DNA of 8,304 bases. Source: UBA1049 sp964522305. Lineage in GTDB: Bacteria > Bacillota > Clostridia > Oscillospirales > CAG-382. The position numbers and the translations under genes are program-made. Within the stretch, counting starts at the first letter, position 1; every line of letters begins with the position of its first letter. The DNA lies in NCBI GenBank assembly GCA_964522305.1, contig CAZFVM010000058.1, positions 1 to 8,304 of the forward strand, written 5' to 3'. Below, one piece after another: positions 1 through 7,847 of the stretch. Below the pieces are notes generated by a model. That model had not been told where the DNA came from and did no database searches. It worked only from the letters and a program-made list of their open reading frames with translations.

Positions 1-695
1 TCTCGGACAAGGGGTTTCGGGGTGCTGTTGTAGTGACCACCGAATTAAATCAAATAAAAAAAGAAGATATTACCGTAACTGCTCAATGTGGTGCGACCCT
101 CAACGCCCTTGCTCTGTTCTGTGCAAACCACTCCTTGGAGGGGGTGGAGTACCTCTTTGGGATTCCCGGAACAGTTGGGGGCGGAGTCTTTATGAATGCC
201 GGTGCTTTCTGCGGCGAGATTAAGGATACCTTTGTCAAAGGTACTTGTCTGTTCTTTGACGACTTGGGGGAAACCGTAATCCGTGAGTTGACTCGGGAGG
301 AAATGGAGTTTGGCTATCGGAAAAGCAGCCTTGCAAAAAATAACGGAATACTTCTGGATGCAACCTTTGAATTGAGTGCTGGGAATAAGAAGATAATAAA
401 AGAAAAAATGAACAAATATATGGGGTTAAGAAAACAAAAACAGCCCTTGGAGTATCCGAGCTGCGGAAGTGTGTTTAAACGACCGGAGGGACATTATGCC
501 GGAGCTTTGATAGAACAATGCGGGCTCAAAGGATATTCTATAGGCGGAGCACAAGTATCTACAAAACACGCAGGATTTATAATAAACAAAAACAACGCCT
601 CCGCCGACGACGTGATAGCGTTGATAAAGTATGTATCGGACACGGTGTATGATAAAACCGGGGTGCGACTGGAACCGGAGGTTAGGATTATCTGA
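1..695 (+). CDS. murB: UDP-N-acetylenolpyruvoylglucosamine reductase MurB, type II, 5'-truncated by window edge
   Basis: Cytoplasmic FAD enzyme that uses NADPH to reduce UDP-GlcNAc-enolpyruvate to UDP-MurNAc, the second committed step of peptidoglycan precursor synthesis. The reading frame is open from base 3, and the codons before base 33 encode SDKGFRGAVV, the end of the FAD-binding GSN...SDxGFxG region. The GTG at 33 is therefore internal, not a start, and about 70 N-terminal residues lie outside the window (family length is about 300). Visible FAD and substrate motifs are GIPGTVGGGVFMNAGAF (from base 159), FGYRKS with the conserved Arg codon at 318, and PSCGSVFKRP with the proton-donor Ser codon at 468. 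The conserved YAGALIEQCGLKG and GGAQVSTKHAGFIIN blocks follow, then a terminal LEPEVR holding the conserved catalytic Glu. The short stretch after YRKS, without an extra loop, fits type II. The gene ends 48 bases before whiA with no terminator, so co-transcription is likely. Identification is secure. Confidence 0.96.
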   Translation, partial: SDKGFRGAVVVTTELNQIKKEDITVTAQCGATLNALALFCANHSLEGVEYLFGIPGTVGGGVFMNAGAFCGEIKDTFVKGTCLFFDDLGETVIRELTREEMEFGYRKSSLAKNNGILLDATFELSAGNKKIIKEKMNKYMGLRKQKQPLEYPSCGSVFKRPEGHYAGALIEQCGLKGYSIGGAQVSTKHAGFIINKNNASADDVIALIKYVSDTVYDKTGVRLEPEVRII

Positions 696-743
696 GTGAG
701 CCTGTCTGACTTTGGCGCATTAAAAGGATTGTGGTAAAATATA

Positions 744-1427
744 ATGTCGTTTTATAAAGAGATTAAGGAATATTTAGTTAATCTACCCTTGGAGGATGGT
801 TGTTGCAAAACCGCCTTTGATTGCGGAGTTGCCGGGGATTACCTCGCCCCGGAATGCGAAGAGGATGTGGGTTGCTTCCTTAGAGGAGTCTTTGTTAGTC
901 GAGGTTATACCGCCGGTCCGGGGAAAAATTATGAGCTAACTCTGCGGTTTGACGATGAATTTACCTTTTATGTCAATGCGGTGTTAGAAAGTATTGCCCT
1001 GGAAGCAAAGGTGGGTAGACGCAAAGACCGATATATTCTATATTATAAAGACAGTGAGAGCATAGAAGACTTCTTGTCCATTATCGGAGCGAGTAAATAC
1101 GCTCTGGTACTTATGGAACAAAAAGTAATTAATGAGCTGCGGGAAAATGCAAACAGGATGCGTAACGCCGAAACCGCAAACTTAGACAGGGCTGCTCGAG
1201 CCGGTGCCGAACAAAGGAGAGCTATCGAATACTTGATAGAAAGTAAGGAGTTCTCCAAGCTACCTGCCGAGCTTAAAGAATGTGCCACATTAAGAATGGA
1301 AAACCCTGATCTTAGCTTGGAACAATTGAGGTGGTTGTGTGACCCCCCTATCAGCAAGTCGGGGCTCAATCATCGGTTTGTCAAAATCATTGAGATTGCC
1401 AACAACCTAAAGTCTAAAAAAAGCTAA
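744..1427 (+). CDS. whiA: WhiA-family DNA-binding regulator, unusually short (227 aa)
   Basis: WhiA is a sporulation transcription factor in Streptomyces; in Bacillus it is a nucleoid-associated protein affecting division and chromosome segregation. The usual protein (about 310-325 aa) has a degenerate two-repeat LAGLIDADG domain and a C-terminal helix-turn-helix. Residues 1-22 match the family start (MSFYKEIKEYL...CC). Residues 43-125 match the second LAGLIDADG repeat (CFLRGVFVSRG, then DRYILYYKDSESIEDFLSIIGA). Residues 132-149 match the linker (LRENANRMRNAETANLDR), and 173-217 the HTH (LPAELKECATLRMENPDLS, then PPISKSGLNHRF). About 80 residues, most of repeat 1, are missing between about residues 28 and 42. 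The start is well fixed: an in-frame TAA at 735-737 is only two codons upstream of the ATG. The only Shine-Dalgarno candidate, AAAAGGA at 722-728, is 15 bases away, so initiation may be weak or coupled to murB. Position between murB and dnaE supports the family call. That the short form works is inference. Confidence 0.9.
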   Translation: MSFYKEIKEYLVNLPLEDGCCKTAFDCGVAGDYLAPECEEDVGCFLRGVFVSRGYTAGPGKNYELTLRFDDEFTFYVNAVLESIALEAKVGRRKDRYILYYKDSESIEDFLSIIGASKYALVLMEQKVINELRENANRMRNAETANLDRAARAGAEQRRAIEYLIESKEFSKLPAELKECATLRMENPDLSLEQLRWLCDPPISKSGLNHRFVKIIEIANNLKSKKS

Positions 1428-1447
1428 CTGACTCGCACCAAATATTT

Positions 1448-1455
1448 AGAAAGGA
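1448..1455 (+). promoter_or_regulatory. Ribosome binding site of dnaE (decides a TTG start)
   Basis: AGAAAGGA lies 10 bases before the TTG at 1466. No ATG or GTG is placed suitably, and the protein begins with the family-typical MSFAHLHLHTEYS right after this TTG, so the non-ATG start is well supported. Confidence 0.75.
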
Positions 1456-1465
1456 AAACACAACC

Positions 1466-4400
1466 TTGAGCTTTGCACACCTGCATCTTCATACAGAATA
1501 TAGCCTGCTGGACGGTGAATGCAGGATATCCGCTCTGCCAAAAGCAGTTGCAAAACTTGGACAAACGGCGGTGGCAATAACCGACCATGGGGTTTTGCAC
1601 GGAGCTGTGGAGTTTTATAAAGCCTGTAAAGCCGAGGGAGTAAAACCTATTATCGGGTGTGAAGTTTATGTAGCCCCAAGGAGTATGGAGGACAAAAGTT
1701 TCTCTGTAGATACCGATTACTCCCATCTCACCTTATTGGTCGAAAACGAGGTGGGATACAAAAACTTAATGAATATTGTTTCCCTCGCATATACCAGGGG
1801 GTTTTATCAAAAACCAAGAACGGATAAAGATACCCTTGAAAAAAACAGCGAAGGGATAATTGCCTTATCCGGGTGTCTGTCGGGGCTTGTCCCAAAGTGC
1901 ATTTTGAAAGGTGATGTTTCATTGGCTCGGGAAAACATTATTTATTTTTCTAAGATTTTTGGCAGGGATAACTTTTATCTGGAATTGCAACGACACGGAA
2001 TAAAGGAGCAAAAACAAGTAAACGATGTACTGATAACCTTAGCCGGGGAGCTGGACATACCCTTGGTTGCCACTAATGATGTGCATTACATTAATAAAGA
2101 AGATAGCGAACTGCAAAGGATGTTGATGGCGATATCCTTGGGCAAAACTTTGTCCGAAGAGGACTTTGGATTTTATGGCAGCGAGTTTTATCTAAAAAGC
2201 ACGGATGAAATGACACAACTCTTTGCGGATGTACCGAAAGCGGTGGAAAATACCGTCGCAATAGCAGATCGTTGTAACTTTGACTTTGACTTTGGCACTA
2301 TGCACCTACCTGCCTTTCACCCCCCAAAGGGTGTCCCGGGCTTTGATTACCTTAAGGCTCTGTGTCTGGAAGGGTTGGAACAAAGGATTCAAGCAAAGGA
2401 AATTGTTGCGGATGATAAGTATGATTCCAGGCTTGAATACGAACTTTCTATAATCAAAGATATGGGTTTTGTGGATTACTTCCTTATAGTTTGGGACTTT
2501 GTGAATTTTGCCAAAAAAAATTCAATACCCGTGGGACCGGGCAGAGGAAGCGGAGTGGGAAGTCTGAGCGCTTATGCCCTTGGTATAACCGATGTCGACC
2601 CTTTGAAACACGGTCTTTTCTTTGAGCGGTTCTTGAACCCCGAGCGGATAAGTATGCCAGACTTCGACATCGATTTTTGTGATACCCGGCGAGGAGAAGT
2701 TATTGATTATGTGAGCGATAAATACGGAAGTGCAAATGTTGCGCAGATTGTAACCTTCGGTACCCTCGCCTGCAGACAAGGGGTAAGGGACGCGGGACGG
2801 GTAATGGGTATGTCCTATGCAAAGGTTGATGAAATAGCAAAGCTTATTCCTCGCCAATTGGGAATCACGGTTGACGGCGCATTGAAAAGCGTATCCCAAT
2901 TAAGACGAAAATATGCCGATGACCCTGAAATCAAAAAGTTGTTGGACTACGCAAGGGCGCTGGAGGGAAGACCTCGCAACACCTCTACCCACGCCACAGG
3001 AGTGGTAATCACGGATAAACCGCTGGTCAACTATATTCCCCTTGCGCTAAACGATAATGTAAGAGTTACCCAGTATTCTATGAAAACCGTAGCCGAGCTC
3101 GGGCTTTTGAAAATAGACTTTTTGGGGCTCAGGTTCTTGACTATAATCGATAATACCGAAAAATATATAAGGAAAACCAATCCCGGGTTTGACGGGGGCA
3201 AAATCCCCTTTGATGACGCATCTACCTATAAGATGCTGTCGGAAGGGCATTCTTTGGGCTTGTTCCAGCTGGAAAGCGATGGCATGCGGGTATTGCTGAC
3301 AAAAATGAAGCCCTATAAGTTTGAGGATATTGTCGCTGCCATATCCCTTTACCGACCCGGACCAATGCAATCCATAGACACTTTCTTAGAAAACAGAAAG
3401 AGCCCGGAAAAAACCGATTATATGACCCCGGAGTTAAAGGATATTCTGAAAGATACCCATGGGTGTATCATATATCAAGAACAGGTTATGCAAACCTTTC
3501 GATTGCTTGCAGGTTATTCCTACGGCAGAGCCGATATCGTTAGAAGGGCTATGTCGGACAAAAACGAAGCGGTAATGGAAAAGGAGCGAGACAGTTTCTT
3601 GGCCGGTGCCGAGACTAAAGGAATCGACAAAAAAACCGCAAACTTAATCTTTGACAGGATGAACGAGTTTGCAAAATATGCCTTTAATAAGAGTCATGCC
3701 CTCGCTTATGGAGTGCTCGCATATAAAACCGCTTATCTAAAGTGTCATTATCCCAAAGAATACATGTGCGCTTTACTGAACTCTGTAGAGACAGATACTG
3801 TGAAAATCAAAGAATATATAGATGACTGTACCCGAATGGGAATTTCGGTTCTGGCACCGGATGTAAATTATAGCGGCGAGGTCTTTACTGTTTATGAGGA
3901 TAGCTTGCGCTTTGGTCTGGTGGCTATAAAGAACGTCGGTATGCTGTTTGCACAAAAGTTGATTGAAGAGCGTAAATCCGGGCCCTTTACCTCCTACGAA
4001 AACTTCTTATCCCGTGTATCCGGACATGGCAACACTAGGATGATAGAAGCCTTGATACAGAGCGGAGCACTAGATTCCTTCGGTATATACCGAAGTAGGA
4101 TGATGGCGGTGTTGGAACCCACCTTATCCATACTCGCAAAACAAAGAAGCGACACTGTCCGCGGTCAAATGGGATTGTTTGGAAATATTGGGGGTAATCA
4201 AGGTGATTTTGCAGGATTGGGGTTTGAAGATAACATTTTGACGCTTGATTTTCCCGAAATAAACGAGTATCCTCTTAGAGAAAGGTTGACAATGGAAAAA
4301 AGCCTTACCGGTCTGTATTTTTCCGGACATCCGTTGGATGGGTATGAAAACATTATCGAATCGGTGAAGGGATTAAATGCTGTCCAACTGCTAAAAGGGT

Positions 4401-4951
4401 TAACCGATGGTGACATAGTAGAAAAACAAAGGGTAAAGTTCGTAGGTCTGGTAACTAAAAAAAGAAGTAAGACCACCAGAAACAACCAAATTATGTCCTT
4501 TATCACCGCAGAGGATTTGTACGGTGAAGTAGAGGTTATACTGTTCCCCAAACTTTTTGACCAACTGGAACCCTTAATCATCGAAGGTGAAATATATATC
4601 TTTGATTGCCAAGCCACCCTCGACGAAAATTATGAAAACCGAGACAAGGATGTAGTCAAACTCCTTTTAAACAATATCACTGTACCTGGCAAGGATACAT
4701 CGCTTCGCAAGAATGCAATTGACGCACCAAATTCTCTGACGCTTTATCTAAAAATTATGCCTCAAAACCAGAGTCGCCTGGAAGAAGCCCTGCAACGAAT
4801 AAAAAGTTGTCCCGGTAAACAGGAGGTGAGGGTGTACTTCGAAAAAGAAAAAAAACTAAGGGTTGCCAAGGATATTACCTGCGAAATCGAGGAAAACCTC
4901 TTGTCGGACTTAAAAAATATACTGGGTGAAAAAAACGTGGCAACAAAATAA
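1466..4951 (+). CDS. dnaE: DNA polymerase III alpha subunit DnaE
   Basis: Replicative C-family DNA polymerase, 1161 aa and full length. The PHP domain (about 1-275) opens with HLHLHTEYSLLDG and keeps candidate metal ligands H7, H9, D16, H41, E66, H87, C137, D205 and H207, with H177 also conserved. The polymerase core has GPGRGSGVGS (from about residue 357), PDFDIDF with catalytic D401 and D403, and KIDFLGL with the third Asp at 551. Further core blocks are GLFQLESDGM, YRPGPMQS, IIYQEQVMQ and FNKSHALAYG. A helix-hairpin-helix lies near 815-850 (GLVAIKNVG). QMGLF at 901-905 fits the beta-clamp pentapeptide. An OB fold starts near 988 (VKFVGLVTKK), followed by a C-terminal domain typical of Gram-positive DnaE1-like proteins. 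Many Bacillota also have PolC and use DnaE beside it; PolC is not in this window, so which is the main replicase is unknown. The gene follows whiA after 38 bases, probably in one operon. It starts with TTG. No convincing rho-independent terminator follows. Confidence 0.98.
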   Translation: MSFAHLHLHTEYSLLDGECRISALPKAVAKLGQTAVAITDHGVLHGAVEFYKACKAEGVKPIIGCEVYVAPRSMEDKSFSVDTDYSHLTLLVENEVGYKNLMNIVSLAYTRGFYQKPRTDKDTLEKNSEGIIALSGCLSGLVPKCILKGDVSLARENIIYFSKIFGRDNFYLELQRHGIKEQKQVNDVLITLAGELDIPLVATNDVHYINKEDSELQRMLMAISLGKTLSEEDFGFYGSEFYLKSTDEMTQLFADVPKAVENTVAIADRCNFDFDFGTMHLPAFHPPKGVPGFDYLKALCLEGLEQRIQAKEIVADDKYDSRLEYELSIIKDMGFVDYFLIVWDFVNFAKKNSIPVGPGRGSGVGSLSAYALGITDVDPLKHGLFFERFLNPERISMPDFDIDFCDTRRGEVIDYVSDKYGSANVAQIVTFGTLACRQGVRDAGRVMGMSYAKVDEIAKLIPRQLGITVDGALKSVSQLRRKYADDPEIKKLLDYARALEGRPRNTSTHATGVVITDKPLVNYIPLALNDNVRVTQYSMKTVAELGLLKIDFLGLRFLTIIDNTEKYIRKTNPGFDGGKIPFDDASTYKMLSEGHSLGLFQLESDGMRVLLTKMKPYKFEDIVAAISLYRPGPMQSIDTFLENRKSPEKTDYMTPELKDILKDTHGCIIYQEQVMQTFRLLAGYSYGRADIVRRAMSDKNEAVMEKERDSFLAGAETKGIDKKTANLIFDRMNEFAKYAFNKSHALAYGVLAYKTAYLKCHYPKEYMCALLNSVETDTVKIKEYIDDCTRMGISVLAPDVNYSGEVFTVYEDSLRFGLVAIKNVGMLFAQKLIEERKSGPFTSYENFLSRVSGHGNTRMIEALIQSGALDSFGIYRSRMMAVLEPTLSILAKQRSDTVRGQMGLFGNIGGNQGDFAGLGFEDNILTLDFPEINEYPLRERLTMEKSLTGLYFSGHPLDGYENIIESVKGLNAVQLLKGLTDGDIVEKQRVKFVGLVTKKRSKTTRNNQIMSFITAEDLYGEVEVILFPKLFDQLEPLIIEGEIYIFDCQATLDENYENRDKDVVKLLLNNITVPGKDTSLRKNAIDAPNSLTLYLKIMPQNQSRLEEALQRIKSCPGKQEVRVYFEKEKKLRVAKDITCEIEENLLSDLKNILGEKNVATK

Positions 4952-4991
4952 AAAAGCTTAATGATGAATCGAACCCGGTAATACTATCGTC

Positions 4992-5020
4992 TTGATAAAG
5001 CTAAATATATGGTATATAAT
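4992..5020 (+). promoter_or_regulatory. Sigma-A type promoter upstream of the PBP gene
   Basis: TTGATA (4992-4997) and a perfect TATAAT (5015-5020) are separated by 17 bases, the optimal spacing for the housekeeping sigma factor. The -35 has one mismatch to TTGACA. Transcription would begin near 5026-5028, giving a leader of about 80 bases before the ATG at 5109. It sits in the longest intergenic gap of the window, just where a new transcription unit would be expected. The leader shows no strong hairpin or riboswitch that I can recognise. Confidence 0.75.
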
Positions 5021-5092
5021 CTCTTTTTTGTTATCGGAACATAAATGACAAAAACCTGCAAATACTGTAAAATACACAAAACCTCTTAACTT

Positions 5093-5097
5093 GGAGG
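5093..5097 (+). promoter_or_regulatory. Ribosome binding site of the PBP gene
   Basis: GGAGG lies 11 bases before the ATG at 5109. An in-frame TTG at 5091 would overlap this Shine-Dalgarno sequence and has no site of its own upstream, so the ATG at 5109 is the better start. Confidence 0.75.
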
Positions 5098-5108
5098 AAA
5101 AACTTGAA

Positions 5109-7826
5109 ATGAAAAACAATAACAAAAACAACAATCATCAACTGGATCATCCCGGTAATATTCCCATGGAAAAAACCCGGCTTATGGAAATGCCAAGGGA
5201 CAAAAAAGAAGACAAGTCCGGTGTTGGTTATATAAGTAAGCTTGTAGCGAAAATAACCGCTAAATCTGCGTGGTTGATTGTAAAGAAAGCTGTAACCTAT
5301 ACTCTAAATATCCTGTTTACCCTTTTGTTGGTGGGGATAATCACCGGTGCCGTGGTTGGGTTGGCGTTTTTGATTTATATCAAAAACTACATAGACCCGG
5401 AATACAATGGGCTGGATAACCTCAGGTTTGACTCATCCTTATCTTCAAAGATTTATTATGTGGACGAATCCGGTAAAGAGATTGAACTTGTGGACGACAT
5501 GCTCCATGGCGGAGAAAATCGATTATGGGCAGAGTATGGGATGATACCCCAAAATTTGCTAAACGCCTTTGTGGCAGTCGAAGACCAAAGGTTTTTTGAG
5601 CATAACGGTGTAGATACCAAAAGAACTGCCAGTGCTATATATAACTTTTTTATCCCCACTGATTCCCTATATGGCGGAGGGTCTACTATTACCCAACAGC
5701 TTATAAAGAACGTTACCAGAGAAAATGAAAACACCATACAACGAAAAGTTCAAGAGATATTCCGTGCTTTTAATGTGGAAGAAAAGTTTTCTAAAGAAGA
5801 AATACTGGAGATGTATCTAAACACAATTCCCTTATCCCAGAACACTCACGGTGTAAGGACAGCTGCCGATACCTACTTCGGTAAAGACTTAAAGAACCTA
5901 AGCCTGGTGGAGTGTGCAGCCCTTGCCTCTATCGCAAAATCTCCGGTACGGTTTGACCCCATTATTAACCCAAAGAACAACTTAGAGCGCAGAAACTTGG
6001 TCTTGAAGTTAATGTTGGAACAGGAAAAGATTAGCCAAGAAGAATTTGACATCGCTTATGACGCACCTTTGGTGTTGAAAAGAGACAGTGATACAGAATA
6101 TGTCGAGAAGATTCATTCTTACTACATAGATGCGGTGTTAGATGATGTAATTGATTCTTTGATGGAAACTTATGGGTATGATAAAACAACAGCCTCAAGG
6201 AAGCTTTATTCCGGCGGTCTGCATATTATCACCTGTCTTGACCCTGTGGTTCAGGATATAATGGAGGATGTCTTCTCTGACGATTCAAAGTGGCCGACAA
6301 CTACCGGAATAAAACCCCAAGCTGCAATGGTAGTGATGAGCCCGGAAACCGGTAATATCCTGGGAATAGTAGGCGGTAGAGGTGAAAAGAGAATTAGCCG
6401 AGGACTAAACCGTGCTACTCAAAGTAAACGTCAGTGCGGATCGGCAATAAAACCCTTGTCGGCATACGGTCTTGCCATCGATATGGGACTGATAAATTAT
6501 GGCAGTCCGGTGGATGATGTACCTACCGTTTATTTTGCAGACAGGAAAAGCTATTGGCCCCCTAACGCAAATCGCAGATACGAAGGCTTGGTTCCTTTGA
6601 CCTATGCCATACAAAGGTCTCTAAACACCATTCCGGTTGCTTTGGTGGAGCAAATCGGTATAGAAACGGTCTTTAACAATATGACCGAAAACCTTGGGTT
6701 TACCACTTTGGTAGATAGGGTACAACTGCCTAACGGAGCGGTATATTCCGATAAACAATTATCCCCGCTGGGGTTGGGGTCCTTTACATATGGAGTAACC
6801 GTAAGGGAGATGACTCAAGCTTTTAACACCTTTGCAGCAGGCGGAGTCTTTACAAAAGGCAGGACCTTTTATGAAGTCAGGGATAGTAAAGGTGAAGTGA
6901 TAATAGACAACAAGCCGGAAAAGAAGGCTGTTTATGCAGAAGCTTCAGCATATATTATGACCCGATTACTAATCAACGTTACCACTCGATCTCAGGGTAC
7001 CGCTGTCGGGGATGTTACCCTTAACAAATCCGCAAACTTCCCTCGTCTGGAAGTAGCAGGTAAGACCGGTAGTACAAACGATAACAAAGACAACTACTTT
7101 GCCGGATATACCCCGGATTATACAGCTTGTTGCTGGTTTGGATATGATAACAACAAAACAATAGTAGCCAAAGGCAACCCTGCCACTAAACTGTGGAACT
7201 CTGTGATGATAAATATTTATAATTATCATAAAGAAAACAAGGTGGAATATGCAGAAAAATTCACTGTTCCTCCCTCTATTGTCACTGATATTGAGTACTG
7301 TGGGCTGTCCGGAAAGCTTGCCACCGAATACTGTGAAAAAGATTTGATGAACTATCTCGACAAAAAAGCCACTGTAATAACAGACGGCGTATTTACCACC
7401 TCTACCCTTCCCCATGAATACTGTGATGTTCACATCCCCGTGCTCTGGGACGAAAAAACAAAAGCTCTGTGCCTGCCGGGATGCAATTGTCCGGAACAGA
7501 ATTTGATCGAGGTTTCGTTGAGAAAGATAACCGACAGAGCCTTTGTCAAGCAAGTTAGAGTTACTGATGCACAGTTTGCTTATAGGGATGTACCTGAAGG
7601 CTATGTTTATCCCCAGAGCGATGTCCCCTTCTTCCAAAACATTATAAGCGAAGGGATTTATGTCGGATACACGAGCTCTAGCAAACCCTATAACAGGATA
7701 TGCTATGAACATATGACTCCGATAGTCCCGCCGGTAGACCCTGAGCCGGACGACTCGGAGGAGCCCGTTGAACCTGAGGACTCTAATGAGTCAGATGAGC
7801 CCGGGTTTGTTCCTCCTTTGACATAA
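5109..7826 (+). CDS. Class A penicillin-binding protein (PBP1A-like transglycosylase/transpeptidase)
   Basis: Membrane-anchored bifunctional enzyme that polymerises lipid II into glycan strands and crosslinks the stem peptides. It is 905 aa from the ATG. A hydrophilic, Asn- and Lys-rich cytoplasmic segment (1 to about 60) precedes one membrane helix (about 65-91), so the rest is extracytoplasmic. The GT51 domain has EDQRFFEH with catalytic E158, GGSTITQQLIKN (190-201), RKVQEIFRAFNVEEKFSKEEILEMYLN in two adjoining parts, and TYFGKDLKNLSLVE. The transpeptidase domain carries all three motifs: SAIK with nucleophile S445 and K448, SLN (504-506) and KTGS (652-655). A cysteine-containing C-terminal region follows (ATEYC, HEYC, LCLPGCNCPEQ), then a Pro/Asp/Glu-rich tail of about 32 residues. 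Both active sites look intact. The residue before the GS of the nucleophile motif is Cys (QCGSAIK), where Pro is common. It has its own promoter and is probably co-transcribed with the next gene. Assignment to the pbpA/ponA type is by family only. Confidence 0.95.
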   Translation: MKNNNKNNNHQLDHPGNIPMEKTRLMEMPRDKKEDKSGVGYISKLVAKITAKSAWLIVKKAVTYTLNILFTLLLVGIITGAVVGLAFLIYIKNYIDPEYNGLDNLRFDSSLSSKIYYVDESGKEIELVDDMLHGGENRLWAEYGMIPQNLLNAFVAVEDQRFFEHNGVDTKRTASAIYNFFIPTDSLYGGGSTITQQLIKNVTRENENTIQRKVQEIFRAFNVEEKFSKEEILEMYLNTIPLSQNTHGVRTAADTYFGKDLKNLSLVECAALASIAKSPVRFDPIINPKNNLERRNLVLKLMLEQEKISQEEFDIAYDAPLVLKRDSDTEYVEKIHSYYIDAVLDDVIDSLMETYGYDKTTASRKLYSGGLHIITCLDPVVQDIMEDVFSDDSKWPTTTGIKPQAAMVVMSPETGNILGIVGGRGEKRISRGLNRATQSKRQCGSAIKPLSAYGLAIDMGLINYGSPVDDVPTVYFADRKSYWPPNANRRYEGLVPLTYAIQRSLNTIPVALVEQIGIETVFNNMTENLGFTTLVDRVQLPNGAVYSDKQLSPLGLGSFTYGVTVREMTQAFNTFAAGGVFTKGRTFYEVRDSKGEVIIDNKPEKKAVYAEASAYIMTRLLINVTTRSQGTAVGDVTLNKSANFPRLEVAGKTGSTNDNKDNYFAGYTPDYTACCWFGYDNNKTIVAKGNPATKLWNSVMINIYNYHKENKVEYAEKFTVPPSIVTDIEYCGLSGKLATEYCEKDLMNYLDKKATVITDGVFTTSTLPHEYCDVHIPVLWDEKTKALCLPGCNCPEQNLIEVSLRKITDRAFVKQVRVTDAQFAYRDVPEGYVYPQSDVPFFQNIISEGIYVGYTSSSKPYNRICYEHMTPIVPPVDPEPDDSEEPVEPEDSNESDEPGFVPPLT

Positions 7827-7839
7827 ATACAGTAAAAAC

Positions 7840-7847
7840 AGGGGGTG
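7840..7847 (+). promoter_or_regulatory. Ribosome binding site of the ThrE/YjjP gene
   Basis: AGGGGGTG, one mismatch from AGGAGGTG, lies 9 bases before the ATG at 7857. It fills most of the 30-base gap after the PBP stop codon, which has no room for a promoter or terminator. Confidence 0.7.

Noticed and set aside
33..35. GTG at 33 as the start of a 220-residue MurB
   Set aside because: The frame stays open to the left edge and the codons before it encode the conserved SDKGFRG segment of MurB, so the gene begins outside the window.
621..653. TTGATA and TATGAT near the end of murB as a promoter for whiA
   Set aside because: The spacer is 21 bases, too long for a sigma-A promoter, and the elements lie inside conserved murB coding sequence.
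2277..2297. Short tandem repeat of TTTGAC in dnaE
   Set aside because: It encodes the FDFDFG stretch at a conserved DnaE position and has only about three units; no sign of slippage or a regulatory role.
4286..4319. TTGACA followed by TGTATT inside dnaE as an internal promoter
   Set aside because: The spacing is 22 bases and the -10 is poor; no gene starts nearby.
5005..5028. TATAT-GGT-ATATA followed by a run of T as a terminator of dnaE
   Set aside because: The stem is only five A-T pairs, too weak for a rho-independent terminator, and it coincides with the promoter -10 region.
5091..5093. TTG at 5091 as the PBP start
   Set aside because: It overlaps the GGAGG Shine-Dalgarno sequence and has no site upstream; the ATG at 5109 uses that site.
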